Shown here piece after piece: positions 1-12,589 of a stretch of DNA of 64,000 nt; the first letter of the stretch is position 1; each line of letters starts with the position of its first letter. Source of the DNA: Levilactobacillus zymae DSM 19395 (GTDB taxonomy: Bacteria > Bacillota > Bacilli > Lactobacillales > Lactobacillaceae). The position numbers were made by a program, and so were the translations under genes. The stretch is taken from NCBI RefSeq assembly GCF_001434115.1, contig NZ_AZDW01000034.1:104231-168230 (forward strand). Direction: 5' to 3'. A model generated the notes under the pieces. The model ran no database searches and was not told where the DNA came from. It worked only from the letters and a program-made list of their open reading frames with translations.

Positions 1-2
1 TG

Positions 3-722
3 GTTCAGCACTACCGCGATTCGATGCCGGGTGACCAACTGGCCCGCTATCAGCAGCAGGTCGCCCGGGTCAGCGCGGGCGAACCGGCCCAGTACGTCTT
101 AGGGCACGCGCCCTTTTATGGCCGGGAGTTTGCGGTCAACGCCGCGACGCTGATCCCACGGGTCGAGACCGAGGAGCTGGTGGACTGGGTGTTGACGAGT
201 CAGCCGACTGCCGCCCAGCGGGTCCTCGACGTGGGGACCGGTAGTGGGGCCATCGCCGTGACGTTACAGGCGGAACGGACCGCGTGGCAGGTGACGGGGA
301 CGGACATTTCAGCCGCCGCCATTGCCGTGGCGCAGCGTAACGCGCAGACCTGGGCGCCCGCGGTGACCTTAGCCGTGGGGGACCTGTTTGCGCCGGTCCA
401 GGGTCAGCGGTTTGATCTGGTGGTGTCGAACCCCCCGTACATCGACCGGACGGAAACGGCGGTCATGGACGCGTCCGTCAAACGCTACGAACCGCAGAAC
501 GCGTTGTTTGCGGCCCATCACGGACTGGACTTTTACCAGCGCTTCGCGGCCGCCTTGCCGACGGTACTGACGGCGCGGGGAAACTTCTTTGCGGAGATTG
601 GGTACCAGCAGGGCGGTGCGGTGCGTGAGATTTTTCAAACGGCCTTACCGACGGCACAAGTCACCATCCGTCAGGATCTGAGTGGCCACGACCGCATGGT
701 ACGGGTTGAACTCACAGAATAA
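3..722 (+). CDS. prmC: Peptide chain release factor N5-glutamine methyltransferase (partial, 5' end outside window)
   Basis: PrmC methylates the Gln of the GGQ motif in release factors RF1 and RF2, using S-adenosylmethionine. The reading frame is open from base 3, so the N-terminal helical domain starts upstream of the window. A glycine-rich SAM-binding stretch (LDVGTGSGAIA) lies near local residue 75, and the catalytic NPPY motif that holds the target glutamine lies near local residue 143 (VSNPPYID). The next gene, a Sua5-type synthase, starts 12 bp after the stop, which is the usual prfA-prmC-ywlC order in Firmicutes and supports a common transcript. prfA would be expected just upstream of the window. 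The internal ATG at 24 is not needed as a start. Confidence 0.95.
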   Translation, partial: VQHYRDSMPGDQLARYQQQVARVSAGEPAQYVLGHAPFYGREFAVNAATLIPRVETEELVDWVLTSQPTAAQRVLDVGTGSGAIAVTLQAERTAWQVTGTDISAAAIAVAQRNAQTWAPAVTLAVGDLFAPVQGQRFDLVVSNPPYIDRTETAVMDASVKRYEPQNALFAAHHGLDFYQRFAAALPTVLTARGNFFAEIGYQQGGAVREIFQTALPTAQVTIRQDLSGHDRMVRVELTE

Positions 723-734
723 TGGGAGATTATT

Positions 735-1751
735 ATGGAAACACAAATTTTTAAACCGGATCAAATCGAAGCGGCCGCGGCCCTCTTAAAGGCCGGCCAA
801 CTGGTGTCGTTTCCGACCGAAACGGTGTACGGCTTAGGGGCCGATGCCACGAACGAAGCGGCCGTTAAACAGGTTTACGCGGCGAAGGGCCGGCCCAGTG
901 ACAACCCGTTGATCGTGACGGTCACGGGACAGGCCATGGTCGAACAGTACGCCGAACCCTTGTCGGCCAAGGCCCAAGCGTTGATTGACGCCTTTTGGCC
1001 GGGATCGTTGACGTTGATTCTAAACCTGCAACCCGGTAAGCTGTCTAAGGCCGTCACCGGGGGCTTGTCCACGGCGGCCTTCCGGAACCCGGCCAACCAG
1101 ACCACGCTGGCGTTGATTCAAGCCGCCGGCGTGCCCATCGTGGGACCGTCCGCGAATACCTCGGGTAAGCCGAGTCCGACCTTGGCCCAGCACGTCTACC
1201 ACGACCTGAAGGGAAAAATCGCCGGCATCGTGGACGATGGTCCCGCTCAGGTGGGGGTCGAATCCACGATTTTGGATTTGACCGCCGACGTGCCGACCAT
1301 CTTACGGCCGGGCGCGGTCACCGAAGAAGACCTCGAACCCGTGATTGGGACGGTCCGGTCGACCCATCATAAGGTGGGCAAGACCGAAGTTCCGAAGGCC
1401 CCGGGGATGAAGTACAAGCACTACGCGCCGAACGCGCAGGTGTACATCGTGGATCACGAAAGTGATTGGCCGGCAGCCTTGGCTTGGGCCCAGGCGCAAG
1501 CTTACCCGGTCGGCGCCATGGCCCTCGACCACGTGTTGGCCGCCAACCAGTTACCGGCCAACGTGGAAGCCTACACGTTAGGCCCCGACCTGGCCAGTGC
1601 CAGTCACCGGTTGTTTGCCGGCTTACGGCACTTTGACCTGGAGTCACCGGTCAAGGGCATCCTTACGCAAGGGTTTGCCGATAGCGGGTTAGGTGCGGCC
1701 TACATGAACCGGTTGAACAAATCGGCCGGTCAGGTGCATTTTCAACGATAA
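735..1751 (+). CDS. ywlC: L-threonylcarbamoyladenylate synthase (Sua5/YwlC type)
   Basis: This enzyme makes threonylcarbamoyl-AMP from threonine, bicarbonate and ATP, the first step of the t6A37 modification of ANN-decoding tRNAs. At 338 residues it is the long Sua5 type, with an N-terminal YrdC domain (about 1-205; SFPTETVYGLGADA near 25 and KGRPSDNPL near 51 are family motifs) and a C-terminal Sua5 domain (about 225-335), rather than the short TsaC type. The ATG at 735 follows a GGGAG-like ribosome site. It follows prmC by 12 bp and is probably co-transcribed with it. A clear rho-independent terminator follows at 1769-1807. Confidence 0.95.
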   Translation: METQIFKPDQIEAAAALLKAGQLVSFPTETVYGLGADATNEAAVKQVYAAKGRPSDNPLIVTVTGQAMVEQYAEPLSAKAQALIDAFWPGSLTLILNLQPGKLSKAVTGGLSTAAFRNPANQTTLALIQAAGVPIVGPSANTSGKPSPTLAQHVYHDLKGKIAGIVDDGPAQVGVESTILDLTADVPTILRPGAVTEEDLEPVIGTVRSTHHKVGKTEVPKAPGMKYKHYAPNAQVYIVDHESDWPAALAWAQAQAYPVGAMALDHVLAANQLPANVEAYTLGPDLASASHRLFAGLRHFDLESPVKGILTQGFADSGLGAAYMNRLNKSAGQVHFQR

Positions 1752-1768
1752 TCAAGTTTAACGCACGA

Positions 1769-1807
1769 GGCGATTTGCCGGGTCAAACCGGAAAAATCGC
1801 CTTTTTT
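1769..1807 (+). terminator. Rho-independent terminator after ywlC
   Basis: The GGCGATTT arm (1769-1776) pairs with AAATCGCC (1794-1801), with an inner CCGG/CCGG helix, and is followed by six T residues. It separates prmC-ywlC from glyA. Confidence 0.85.
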
Positions 1808-1871
1808 GCGTTTAAAACGGGTAAGTTACCGAAAATAGGGGAATAAAGTCCCTTTTTCCGGATAAATTTGC

Positions 1872-1877
1872 TAGAAT
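1872..1877 (+). promoter_or_regulatory. Probable glyA promoter, extended -10
   Basis: TAGAAT at 1872-1877 is preceded by TGC, giving an extended -10. No good -35 is visible at 17 bp. It lies 33 bp before the chosen glyA start and after the ywlC terminator. Confidence 0.5.
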
Positions 1878-1910
1878 GGAGATTATCATACAGCCCAGGA
1901 GGAATTGCCC

Positions 1911-3152
1911 TTGAACTATCAAACAGAAGATCCGGCCCTGTGGGGGGCCATCGCCCAAGAAGAGCAACGTCAAGAGGACACCATTGAACTCATCGCTTCG
2001 GAAAACATTGTCAGTCACGCCGTCCGGGCCGCCCAGGGGTCGGTCCTGACCAATAAGTACGCCGAGGGTTACCCGCAGAAGCGTTACTACGGGGGCACGC
2101 AGTACATCGACGTGGTGGAACAACTCGCCATCGACCGGGCCAAGCAATTGTTTGGCGCCGAATACGCTAACGTGCAACCCCACTCTGGTTCCCAGGCCAA
2201 CCAAGCCGTGTACGCGGCCTTCCTGAAACCGGGAGACGTGGTCTTAGGGATGGGCTTAGACGCCGGGGGTCACTTGACTCACGGGGCCAAGGTCAATTTC
2301 TCCGGGAAACTCTACCAAAGCTACAGCTACGGGTTGAATCCGGAAACGGAACTGTTAGACTACGCGGCTATTCGGGACTTAGCCTTGAAATTAAAGCCTC
2401 AGATGATCGTGGCCGGCGCCTCGGCGTACTCGCGGATCATCGACTGGCGGGCGTTCCGGGACATCGCCGACGAGGTGGGGGCTTACCTGATGGTCGACAT
2501 GGCCCACATCGCGGGGCTGGTGGCCGCGGGCTTACACCCCAGTCCGGTGGGCATCGCCGACGTGGTGACCACCACGACGCATAAGACCTTGCGGGGACCA
2601 CGGGGCGGCTTGATTTTATCGCAGGCCCAGTACGCCAAACGACTGAATTCGGCGGTCTTTCCGGGCACCCAGGGCGGCCCCCTCGAGCACGTGATTGCGG
2701 GGAAGGCGGCCGCTCTTTTCGAAGACGCGCAACCAGCCTTTACGACCTACGCGCAACAGATCATCACCAACGCCCAGGCCATGGCCGCTGAATTTAGTCA
2801 CGCGGCGCACCTGCGGGTCATCTCGGGCGGGACTGATAACCACCTGCTGACGTTGGACGTGTCCCAGACGGGCTTAAACGGTAAGCAGGCCCAGGACTTA
2901 CTCGATACGGTCATGATTACTACTAATAAGGAAGCAATTCCGAATGAGACCTTAAGCCCGTTCAAGACGTCGGGCATCCGGTTGGGGACCCCCGCTGTGA
3001 CGACCCGGGGCTTCACGGCGGATGATTGCCGTGAGGTCGCCCGCTTGATCAGTCAGACATTAAGTCAACCGACCGACCAAACTAACCTGGATGACGTTCG
3101 GCGGCGAGTTCACGCGCTGACTCAGGCGCACCCCCTAAGCGTTTTACCCTAG
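1911..3152 (+). CDS. glyA: Serine hydroxymethyltransferase
   Basis: GlyA interconverts serine and glycine with tetrahydrofolate/5,10-methylene-tetrahydrofolate and is the main one-carbon source. The protein has 413 residues, normal for the family. The PLP lysine is in the [14 protein letters not shown] motif near residue 225, and the N-terminal LIASEN motif is near residue 27. I chose the TTG at 1911 because AGGAGG at 1897-1902 sits 8 bp before it; the in-frame TTG at 1905 is only 2 bp from that site. It has its own promoter and stands between ywlC and upp, a common Firmicutes order. No glycine-cleavage T, P or L genes are in the window. Confidence 0.96.
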   Translation: MNYQTEDPALWGAIAQEEQRQEDTIELIASENIVSHAVRAAQGSVLTNKYAEGYPQKRYYGGTQYIDVVEQLAIDRAKQLFGAEYANVQPHSGSQANQAVYAAFLKPGDVVLGMGLDAGGHLTHGAKVNFSGKLYQSYSYGLNPETELLDYAAIRDLALKLKPQMIVAGASAYSRIIDWRAFRDIADEVGAYLMVDMAHIAGLVAAGLHPSPVGIADVVTTTTHKTLRGPRGGLILSQAQYAKRLNSAVFPGTQGGPLEHVIAGKAAALFEDAQPAFTTYAQQIITNAQAMAAEFSHAAHLRVISGGTDNHLLTLDVSQTGLNGKQAQDLLDTVMITTNKEAIPNETLSPFKTSGIRLGTPAVTTRGFTADDCREVARLISQTLSQPTDQTNLDDVRRRVHALTQAHPLSVLP

Positions 3153-3246
3153 AAATTACGAAAAAGCGATTTCATTCCTAAAAAAATCCGCTACGCGCTG
3201 GTAGTTAATGGTACAATTGTAAGAAATACCAAAGGAGCGTTTATTC

Positions 3247-3876
3247 ATGGGGAAGTTTCAAGTACTCGACCACCCGTTGATTCAACACAAACTGACGATT
3301 ATTCGTAACAAAAACTGCGGTACCCGCAGCTTTCGGGAAGTGGTTAACGAGATCTCAACGTTAATGGCTTACGAAGTTTCGCGCGACATGCCATTACAAG
3401 ACAAGGTCATCGAAACGCCAGTTGCTAAGATGACGGCTAAGGAATTGGCTGGGAAGAAAGTTGCAATTGTGCCAATTCTGCGAGCTGGAATTGGCATGGT
3501 CGATGGGATTCTTGAATTGATTCCTGCCGCTAAGGTGGGCCACATTGGGATGTACCGGGACGAAGAGACCCTACAGCCTCATGAATATTTTGTTAAGTTA
3601 CCGTCCGACATCGATCAACGCCAGGTTTTCGTGGTGGACCCGATGTTGGCCACGGGGGGCTCAGCAATTATGGCGATCGACGCGTTAAAGAAGCGTGGCG
3701 CTAGCAACATCAAGTTTGTTTGCTTGGTCTCCGCACCGGAAGGGGTCAAGGCCTTACAAACCAAGCACCCGGACGTAGATATTTATACGGCGGCATTGGA
3801 TGACCATTTGAACGAAGATGGCTACATCGTGCCGGGACTCGGGGATGCCGGGGACCGTTTATTTGGGACGAAATAA
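3247..3876 (+). CDS. upp: Uracil phosphoribosyltransferase
   Basis: Upp salvages uracil by joining it to PRPP to give UMP. The 209-residue protein has the standard length. The PRPP-binding loop is visible as [11 protein letters not shown] near residue 130, and the C-terminal uracil-binding segment [12 protein letters not shown] is near residue 193. AAAGGAG ends 8 bp before the ATG. A TACAAT-like -10 lies near 3212-3217, so it probably has its own transcription start. It is the last gene before the ATP synthase operon, as in Bacillus subtilis, and a terminator follows immediately. Confidence 0.97.
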   Translation: MGKFQVLDHPLIQHKLTIIRNKNCGTRSFREVVNEISTLMAYEVSRDMPLQDKVIETPVAKMTAKELAGKKVAIVPILRAGIGMVDGILELIPAAKVGHIGMYRDEETLQPHEYFVKLPSDIDQRQVFVVDPMLATGGSAIMAIDALKKRGASNIKFVCLVSAPEGVKALQTKHPDVDIYTAALDDHLNEDGYIVPGLGDAGDRLFGTK

Positions 3877-3880
3877 ATCT

Positions 3881-3926
3881 AAAGAGGGGATTCGGCAAGT
3901 TTTGCCGGGTCTCTTCTTTGTTTTTT
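3881..3926 (+). terminator. Terminator after upp
   Basis: The inner stem CGGCAA/TTGCCG and outer AAAGAG/CTTCTTT pairing are followed by a T-run at 3921-3926. Confidence 0.8.
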
Positions 3927-4079
3927 CAACGACCTAATGACGGTGGTGCAACGAATCGTCACGACTTCGCCTGATTGCGCACGCAAATAGCCTTTGCAAA
4001 CGGTCACATTGCCGCTATGACCGAATATCTTGGTTTAAGTCGAAGATGACAGAGCTGTTATATTTCTGTGAAAATTGTT

Positions 4080-4235
4080 TTGTTTTTTAGGGCAATTGGT
4101 GGTATCATTTCCAGTGTATTTGAATGGAGCGCTCGCTTCGTTCACTATTCCGTAGAATCCAGGTGTTTAGCGGGTTTTGCCGGTCGCTAATATTTGGAGG
4201 ATACGTCCATATAGTGTGAAAAGAGGTGATATTCG
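4080..4235 (+). promoter_or_regulatory. ATP synthase operon promoter and untranslated leader
   Basis: The gap 3877-4235 between upp and atpB (359 bp) holds the upp terminator and then this promoter: TTGTTT (4080-4085), 17 bp spacer, TATCAT (4103-4108). That predicts a leader of about 120 nt before atpB. The leader contains a hairpin with arms TTAGCG and CGCTAA around 4168-4191. No convincing gene lies here; I do not see an atpI. The remainder, 3930-4075, shows nothing I can name. Confidence 0.65.
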
Positions 4236-4952
4236 GTGAATGATGGTCCAGTTTCGACCTTCCAATTTCTAGGATTGACATTTAGTACCGCAAATGTCGT
4301 TTCTGGGTTAGTTGTTTTTCTTTTAGTGGTGGCGGTCGTGTTCTTTACGTCACGGCATTTAGCCATGAAACCAACTAAGGGACAAAACTTTCTGGAGTGG
4401 CTGATTGAATTTACCAATGGGATTCTGAAGGGATCAATTCCTTCTAATGAAGTTAGCGGGTTTGGACTTTACGGGTTTACCCTGTTTCTGTTCCTCTTCC
4501 TCTCTAACCAACTGGGGTTATTTCTCCAATTGACGTTCCATAACGCTACCATCGTCCGCAGTCCAACGTCTGATCCAATCGTGACCCTGACGTTCTCACT
4601 GATGACGTTAATGTTAGCGCAATTCGCAGGAGTTCAAAAGCTGGGGTACAAGAAGCACTTTACTAACTACCTCAAGCCATTTGTCTTCTGGTTGCCAATT
4701 AGTATCTTCGAAGAATTCACGAATTTCCTAACGTTAGGTCTTCGTATCTTCGGGGTGATCTTCTCTGGTGAAATGTTGTTAAAGCTGATCTGGGGTTTGG
4801 CAACGTCTCACGGCATCGCAACAATGATTGTCGCAGTTCCAATTGAAATGGTCTGGCAAGGGTTCTCTGCATTCTTGGGGGCCATCCAGGCGTTCGTCTT
4901 TGTTACGTTGTCGTCAGTTTATATTTCTCAAAAGCTTGAAGTCGAGGAATAA
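4236..4952 (+). CDS. atpB: F1Fo ATP synthase subunit a
   Basis: This membrane subunit forms the proton half-channels beside the c-ring. The 238-residue protein has several hydrophobic segments. The essential arginine is in the conserved helix LGLRIFGVIFSGE near residue 170. The GTG start at 4236 has AAGAGGTGA at 4221-4229. It is the first gene of the operon; no atpI precedes it. The operon runs atpB-E-F-H-A-G-D-C without internal terminators. In lactic acid bacteria the complex mostly works in reverse, using ATP to export protons and hold cytoplasmic pH. Confidence 0.96.
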   Translation: MNDGPVSTFQFLGLTFSTANVVSGLVVFLLVVAVVFFTSRHLAMKPTKGQNFLEWLIEFTNGILKGSIPSNEVSGFGLYGFTLFLFLFLSNQLGLFLQLTFHNATIVRSPTSDPIVTLTFSLMTLMLAQFAGVQKLGYKKHFTNYLKPFVFWLPISIFEEFTNFLTLGLRIFGVIFSGEMLLKLIWGLATSHGIATMIVAVPIEMVWQGFSAFLGAIQAFVFVTLSSVYISQKLEVEE

Positions 4953-5201
<249 letters not shown>

Positions 5202-5247
5202 TTGAACTTATTTCTCATTATTTGACAGTAAAAGGAGGTGTCAATAG

Positions 5248-5763
5248 ATGCTCTCACATTTAGTAGTTGGTTCATCGCTTTATTTTGGTGATTCCTTATT
5301 CTACGCCATCTGTTTCTTACTCTTGTTGTGGATTGTTAAGGTCTTGGCTTGGAAGCCAGTCACGAAGATGATGCAAGACCGGGCCGACAAGATCTCCAGT
5401 GATATCGATTCCGCGGAAAAATCCCGGACCGAAGCCGCTGGGTTGGTGGAACAACGGCAGACCGCGTTAAATGCGTCCCGGGGTGAAGCCCAAACGATCG
5501 TCCAAAATGCTAAGACAAATGGTCAGCAACAACGTGATCAGATCATGGCGCAAGCCCAAACTGACGCCCAAACGTTAAAGGCCAATGCCCAAAAGGACAT
5601 TGCCCAAGAACGTGAAGACGCTTTGGCGGGTGCGCGGAACGATGTGGCGGACCTATCTATTGAGATTGCTTCCAAGATCATTCAAAGAGAATTAAACGCT
5701 GATGACCAAAAGGCATTGATTGATTCTTACATTGAAGGGTTGGGGAAGCATCATGAGTCTTGA
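5248..5763 (+). CDS. atpF: F1Fo ATP synthase subunit b
   Basis: This peripheral-stalk subunit of 171 residues has one N-terminal membrane segment (about residues 14-32) followed by a long, charged, Ala/Gln-rich helix typical of the b dimer. AAAGGAGG lies before the ATG. Its last 11 bp overlap the start of atpH, which implies translational coupling. Confidence 0.96.
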   Translation: MLSHLVVGSSLYFGDSLFYAICFLLLLWIVKVLAWKPVTKMMQDRADKISSDIDSAEKSRTEAAGLVEQRQTALNASRGEAQTIVQNAKTNGQQQRDQIMAQAQTDAQTLKANAQKDIAQEREDALAGARNDVADLSIEIASKIIQRELNADDQKALIDSYIEGLGKHHES

Positions 5764-6295
5764 TAGGACAACTGTAGCTAAACGCTACGCACGCGCATTA
5801 TTTGAATTGTTGTCCGAAAAAGACCAACTGGAGGACGGTTATACCGAACTTCAGCAGCTTCGACGTGTCTTCCAGGACAACCCACAATTGGGTACTGTAC
5901 TCTCAGACGCTAGTCTACAGGCTGCCGACCGGGAAAAATTGGTGGGTCAACTGACCAGCCAAGCTTCCCCGTACATTAAGAACTTGATCCAAATGGTTTA
6001 CGATTACGGCCGCATGGACGTGATGGTTGCCATCATCGATCAGTTCCAGGCCCTGTACGACGAAAAGCACCACACGATTTATGCCCACGTGACGACCGCG
6101 GTCGATCTTTCTGCTGAGCAAAAAGACCAAATTGCCACGGCATACGCCCAACGGGTCGGTGCTCAGAAAGTTATTTTAGACAGTCAAGTCGACCCAACGA
6201 TTCTTGGCGGTGTGATCGTACAATCCGCCGGCATGATTCTTGATGGGAGTCTTAAGACGAAAATCAACAAGTTGCGACGTCAACTGTTGGCATAA
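5753..6295 (+). CDS. atpH: F1Fo ATP synthase subunit delta
   Basis: Delta joins the b-stalk to the top of F1. The ATG at 5753 gives a 180-residue protein that starts with the conserved segment [17 protein letters not shown]-type start at 5720 would add an unconserved 11-residue extension inside atpF, so I rejected it. GGGG upstream (5740-5748) acts as the ribosome site. The start overlaps the atpF stop by 11 bp. Confidence 0.95.
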   Translation: MSLDRTTVAKRYARALFELLSEKDQLEDGYTELQQLRRVFQDNPQLGTVLSDASLQAADREKLVGQLTSQASPYIKNLIQMVYDYGRMDVMVAIIDQFQALYDEKHHTIYAHVTTAVDLSAEQKDQIATAYAQRVGAQKVILDSQVDPTILGGVIVQSAGMILDGSLKTKINKLRRQLLA

Positions 6296-6310
6296 TAAAT
6301 CTGTAGGTAA

Positions 6311-7870
<1,560 letters not shown>

Positions 7871-7900
7871 GATTGCTTGAAGGAAGGATGGTGAGGAACA

Positions 7901-8800
7901 ATGGCTGAATCGATTCATGACGTTCAACGTCGGATTAACTCGACTAAGGCAACCCGCCAAATCACGGCGGCCATGCAAATGGTCTCGACGGCGAAGTTAA
8001 ATAAGATTCAGAAACACGCGACTGGTTACCAAGACTACGTGTCGAAGGTTAAGGCAGTTGTGATGCACCTTTCGCAGTCTCATCTGTTGGATAATTCCTC
8101 AAGCAACCTGCAGTCAGACCGTCCAGTGAAGAAGACCGCTTATTTGATCATTACCTCGGATCGAGGCATGGTGGGGAGCTACAACAGCAGTGTGCTGCGG
8201 GATGCTAACCGCTTTATCGAAGAACGGACGCCCAACCAAGACGACTACATGATTCTAGCCGTCGGGGGAACCGGGGCGGACTTCTACAAGCATCGGGGCG
8301 TCAATGTGGCTTACGAATATCGCGGGGTCAGCGATGTCCCAGAATTCAACGAAGTTCGGGAAATCGTGAAGACCGTGACCACGATGTTCGACAACGAAGT
8401 GTTCGATGAACTCTTCGTGTGCTACAACCACTTTGTGAACCGGATTTCATCCCGTTTTCGGGCTGAAAAGATGCTGCCGGTCGACAAGGAGACCTTGTCG
8501 AGCGACGCAGCTAAGGATACGCCGACTAAGCCGTTGACTGCCGAATACGACACCGAACCTTCGGAAGAAGAAGTGTTGCAGGTGGTCTTACCGCAATACG
8601 CGGAAAGTTTAGTTTATGGTGCGATTCTGGACGCTAAGACTTCTGAACATGCATCCAGCACCAATGCGATGCAATCAGCCACGGATAACGCCGATGATTT
8701 GATCGGGACGTTGCAACTGCACTACAACCGTGCACGGCAAGCAGCGATCACCACTGAAATCACCGAAATTACCGGTGGGCAAGAAGCCTTAAGTAAATAA
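7901..8800 (+). CDS. atpG: F1Fo ATP synthase subunit gamma
   Basis: Central rotor shaft of F1. It has 299 residues, with the expected N-terminal helix ([20 protein letters not shown]) and C-terminal helix ([18 protein letters not shown]) that form the coiled coil inside the alpha3beta3 ring. A polar insert near residues 193-225 is common in lactobacilli. AAGGATGGTGAGG precedes the ATG. Confidence 0.96.
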   Translation: MAESIHDVQRRINSTKATRQITAAMQMVSTAKLNKIQKHATGYQDYVSKVKAVVMHLSQSHLLDNSSSNLQSDRPVKKTAYLIITSDRGMVGSYNSSVLRDANRFIEERTPNQDDYMILAVGGTGADFYKHRGVNVAYEYRGVSDVPEFNEVREIVKTVTTMFDNEVFDELFVCYNHFVNRISSRFRAEKMLPVDKETLSSDAAKDTPTKPLTAEYDTEPSEEEVLQVVLPQYAESLVYGAILDAKTSEHASSTNAMQSATDNADDLIGTLQLHYNRARQAAITTEITEITGGQEALSK

Positions 8801-8816
8801 TGACGGGAGGAATTAA

Positions 8817-10238
<1,422 letters not shown>

Positions 10239-10251
10239 GGAGGGATTCTAA

Positions 10252-10671
10252 TTGGCTGATAATGCATCAGTTTTATCCGTTAGTATCGTCACTCCCGATG
10301 GTCGTGTGTACGACAACCAGGGGACTTTCTTAGCCGTGACGACTAAGCTAGGTCAACTGGGGATCATGCCCAATCACGTGCCCGTCATTTCTTCTTTGGA
10401 AGTTGACGTGGTGCGGGTCAAGCATGATGATGAAGAAGACAAGATTGCCGTTAACGGTGGCTTTCTGGAATTCTCCAACAACACGGCTACCATTGTTGCT
10501 GACAGTGCGGAACGTCAAGATGACATTGACGTTGCGCGGGCTGAAAATGCTCGGCAACGGGCCGAAGCGACCATCAAGAAGGCGCAAGCCGCTCACGATG
10601 CGGACAATTTGGCACGGGCACAGGTTGCTTTACGGCGGGCTGTTAACCGAATCAATGTGGCCAAGCACTAA
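10252..10671 (+). CDS. atpC: F1Fo ATP synthase subunit epsilon
   Basis: Epsilon couples the rotor to the c-ring and inhibits ATP hydrolysis through its C-terminal helices. The protein has 139 residues: an N-terminal beta-sandwich (1-85) and a C-terminal Ala/Arg-rich helical hairpin (90-139). It starts at TTG 10252, preceded by GGGAGGG 8 bp upstream; there is no better ATG. It ends the operon, with a strong terminator 11 bp after the stop. Confidence 0.95.
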   Translation: MADNASVLSVSIVTPDGRVYDNQGTFLAVTTKLGQLGIMPNHVPVISSLEVDVVRVKHDDEEDKIAVNGGFLEFSNNTATIVADSAERQDDIDVARAENARQRAEATIKKAQAAHDADNLARAQVALRRAVNRINVAKH

Positions 10672-10681
10672 ATTTTTAACT

Positions 10682-10717
10682 AAAACGGTAATCTCCAAGC
10701 GAGGTTACCGTTTTTTT
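10682..10717 (+). terminator. Terminator of the ATP synthase operon
   Basis: AAACGGTAA (10683-10691) pairs with TTACCGTTT (10705-10713) and is followed by T residues to 10717. Confidence 0.9.
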
Positions 10718-10857
10718 AGTCCCTTAAATTTCAGGCCGATAGGTAACTTGAATAGTTGAATAAGATGCAGCTAAATCACTAATCAACTTATTGGTAAATG
10801 TAATATTACAACTGCCGATTTTAAAGGAATCGCGGGGACAGGGCGCACAAATTATGC

Positions 10858-10863
10858 TATAGT
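10858..10863 (+). promoter_or_regulatory. Probable promoter of the DUF1146-murA unit
   Basis: TATAGT with an upstream TGC (extended -10). A GGGACA hexamer lies 17 bp upstream at 10835-10840. The upstream 10720-10835 is AT-rich and has AGTTGA/TCAACT and GTAATATTAC inverted repeats of unknown role. Confidence 0.55.
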
Positions 10864-10893
10864 TAATGGGAATGTTTGGGAAGGATTGAGCTG

Positions 10894-11124
10894 ATGAAGT
10901 TACTTGGCATCCAAGGAATTTTAACCATTATTAGTCATTTGAGTTTTATTGCGCTGGCCTTTTGGGCGATTTCAGCGCTGCATATCGAACGATTGATGCC
11001 ATTTAACCCCCGGCAGGCACGGGTTTTGATTGTGATGCTGGCCGTGGCAGTAGGCTTTGGCTGCAGTTCATTTTTCCTGGACTTCATTAACAATGTTCGT
11101 AATCTGGGCTACCTGGTGCGGTAG
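10894..11124 (+). CDS. DUF1146 family small membrane protein (YwzB-like)
   Basis: A 76-residue protein with two hydrophobic helices (about 5-30 and 42-65). The family sits between atpC and murA in many Firmicutes, which matches here; the function is unknown. I chose the ATG at 10894 because AAGGA at 10881-10885 is 8 bp before it, rather than the upstream TTG at 10876, which overlaps that site. It probably shares a transcript with murA, which starts 26 bp later. Confidence 0.85.
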   Translation: MKLLGIQGILTIISHLSFIALAFWAISALHIERLMPFNPRQARVLIVMLAVAVGFGCSSFFLDFINNVRNLGYLVR

Positions 11125-11150
11125 ACCCATCAAACTTCTGGAGGTATCCC

Positions 11151-12464
11151 ATGGAAAAAATCGTTGTTCATGGTGGGAACCGCTTATCTGGTGTTGTCCA
11201 CATCGAAGGCGCTAAAAATGCCGTTTTGCCAATCCTGGCAGCGTCCATCTTGGCACGTGATGGGGTCACACATTTAGCAAATGTTCCGGTTCTATCTGAC
11301 GTTTACACGATGAATAAAGTGCTGCGGTTCTTAAACCTAACCGTAGATTTTGATGAAGCAAACCGACAAATTACGATTGACGCAACCAAACAATTGTCGA
11401 GCGAAGCGCCCTTTGAGTACGTCTCAAAGATGCGCGCCTCGATCGTGGTCATGGGACCACTTTTGGCGCGGTTGGGTCATGCCCGCGTCGCCTTACCCGG
11501 TGGTTGTGCCATTGGGACGCGACCTATCGACCTGCATTTGAAGGGGTTAGAGGCCTTGGGTGCGCGCATCGAACAGCATGATGGCTACATTGAAGCCTTT
11601 GCGGATCACTTGACGGGGAGCCACATTTACCTGGACTTCCCAAGTGTTGGGGCCACCCAAAACATCATGATGGCGGCTTGTTTAGCCCAGGGGACGACCG
11701 AAGTCGATAACGTCGCTCGCGAACCCGAAATCGTGGATCTGGCCAACGTCTTGAACAAGATGGGGGCCCACGTTCGCGGTGCCGGAACCGAAACGATTCG
11801 GATCGAAGGGGTCAGCGCCATGCACGGGACGGACCATAACGTGGTTCAGGACCGGATCGAAGCGGGGACTTTCATGGTTGCCGCGGCGTTGACGCACGGT
11901 AACGTGTTGATTCAAGACGGCATTGTGGAACACAACAAGCCGTTGATTTCTAAGCTACAAGAAATGGGTGTGCAGGTCACCGAAGAAACCGATGGGATTC
12001 GGGTCATTGGACCGGCCACGCTCCAACCAACTGATGTGAAGACCTTACCTTATCCGGGTTTCCCGACGGACATGCAGCCGCAGATGACGATTTTGCAGTT
12101 GGCGGCTGAGGGGACCAGTACCATGACTGAAACCGTCTTTGAAAACCGTTTCATGCACCTCGAGGAACTCCGGCGGATGAACGCCCAGTTCCAGATCAAT
12201 GGCCGGACGGTCGTGATGCACGGTCCAACCGATTTCAACGGGGCCGAAGTGGCGGCGACCGACTTACGGGCCGCCGCGGCCTTAGTCTTGGCCGGCTTAG
12301 TCGCCGACGGGTACACGCAGGTCACGAACCTGAAGTATCTCGATCGGGGGTATTACGATTTCCACAAGAAGTTAACGGCGTTGGGGGCGGAAGTTAAGCG
12401 AATTACCGTTCCGGATAACGATGCCGTGGTGTTACAGAACAAGCGGATTAATAACGAAGTTTAA
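11151..12464 (+). CDS. murA: UDP-N-acetylglucosamine 1-carboxyvinyltransferase
   Basis: MurA transfers enolpyruvate from PEP to UDP-GlcNAc, the committed step of peptidoglycan precursor synthesis in the cytoplasm. The 437-residue protein carries the N-terminal [10 protein letters not shown] motif (residues 20-29) and the catalytic loop [10 protein letters not shown] with the PEP/fosfomycin-reactive cysteine at about residue 119, so by this residue it would not be intrinsically fosfomycin-resistant. GGAGG precedes the ATG. Position after atpC and the DUF1146 gene is the standard MurA1/MurAA locus. A terminator follows. Confidence 0.96.
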   Translation: MEKIVVHGGNRLSGVVHIEGAKNAVLPILAASILARDGVTHLANVPVLSDVYTMNKVLRFLNLTVDFDEANRQITIDATKQLSSEAPFEYVSKMRASIVVMGPLLARLGHARVALPGGCAIGTRPIDLHLKGLEALGARIEQHDGYIEAFADHLTGSHIYLDFPSVGATQNIMMAACLAQGTTEVDNVAREPEIVDLANVLNKMGAHVRGAGTETIRIEGVSAMHGTDHNVVQDRIEAGTFMVAAALTHGNVLIQDGIVEHNKPLISKLQEMGVQVTEETDGIRVIGPATLQPTDVKTLPYPGFPTDMQPQMTILQLAAEGTSTMTETVFENRFMHLEELRRMNAQFQINGRTVVMHGPTDFNGAEVAATDLRAAAALVLAGLVADGYTQVTNLKYLDRGYYDFHKKLTALGAEVKRITVPDNDAVVLQNKRINNEV

Positions 12465-12471
12465 ACAACTG

Positions 12472-12496
12472 AGGGTGGCGTAAAGCCGCCTTTTTT
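12472..12496 (+). terminator. Terminator after murA
   Basis: GGTGGC/GCCGCC stem (12474-12479 with 12485-12490) and six T residues. Confidence 0.8.
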
Positions 12497-12538
12497 CTAT
12501 GCGCCGGACAAACCGTTTAGAGTTCAGGTGGATTATGG

Positions 12539-12544
12539 TATAAT
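12539..12544 (+). promoter_or_regulatory. Probable mbl promoter (-10)
   Basis: Consensus TATAAT at 12539-12544, with TTTAGA 17 bp upstream as a weak -35. Confidence 0.6.
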
Positions 12545-12589
12545 GAAATGTTGAAAATTGGCATTTAAAATCAGGAGGAAAACAATAGT

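Noticed and set aside
1905-1910. TTG 1905 as glyA start
   Set aside because: It is 2 bp from the AGGAGG site; TTG 1911 is 8 bp away and better placed.
4110-4235. A small atpI gene before atpB
   Set aside because: No open frame with hydrophobic coding potential; only very short frames without ribosome sites.
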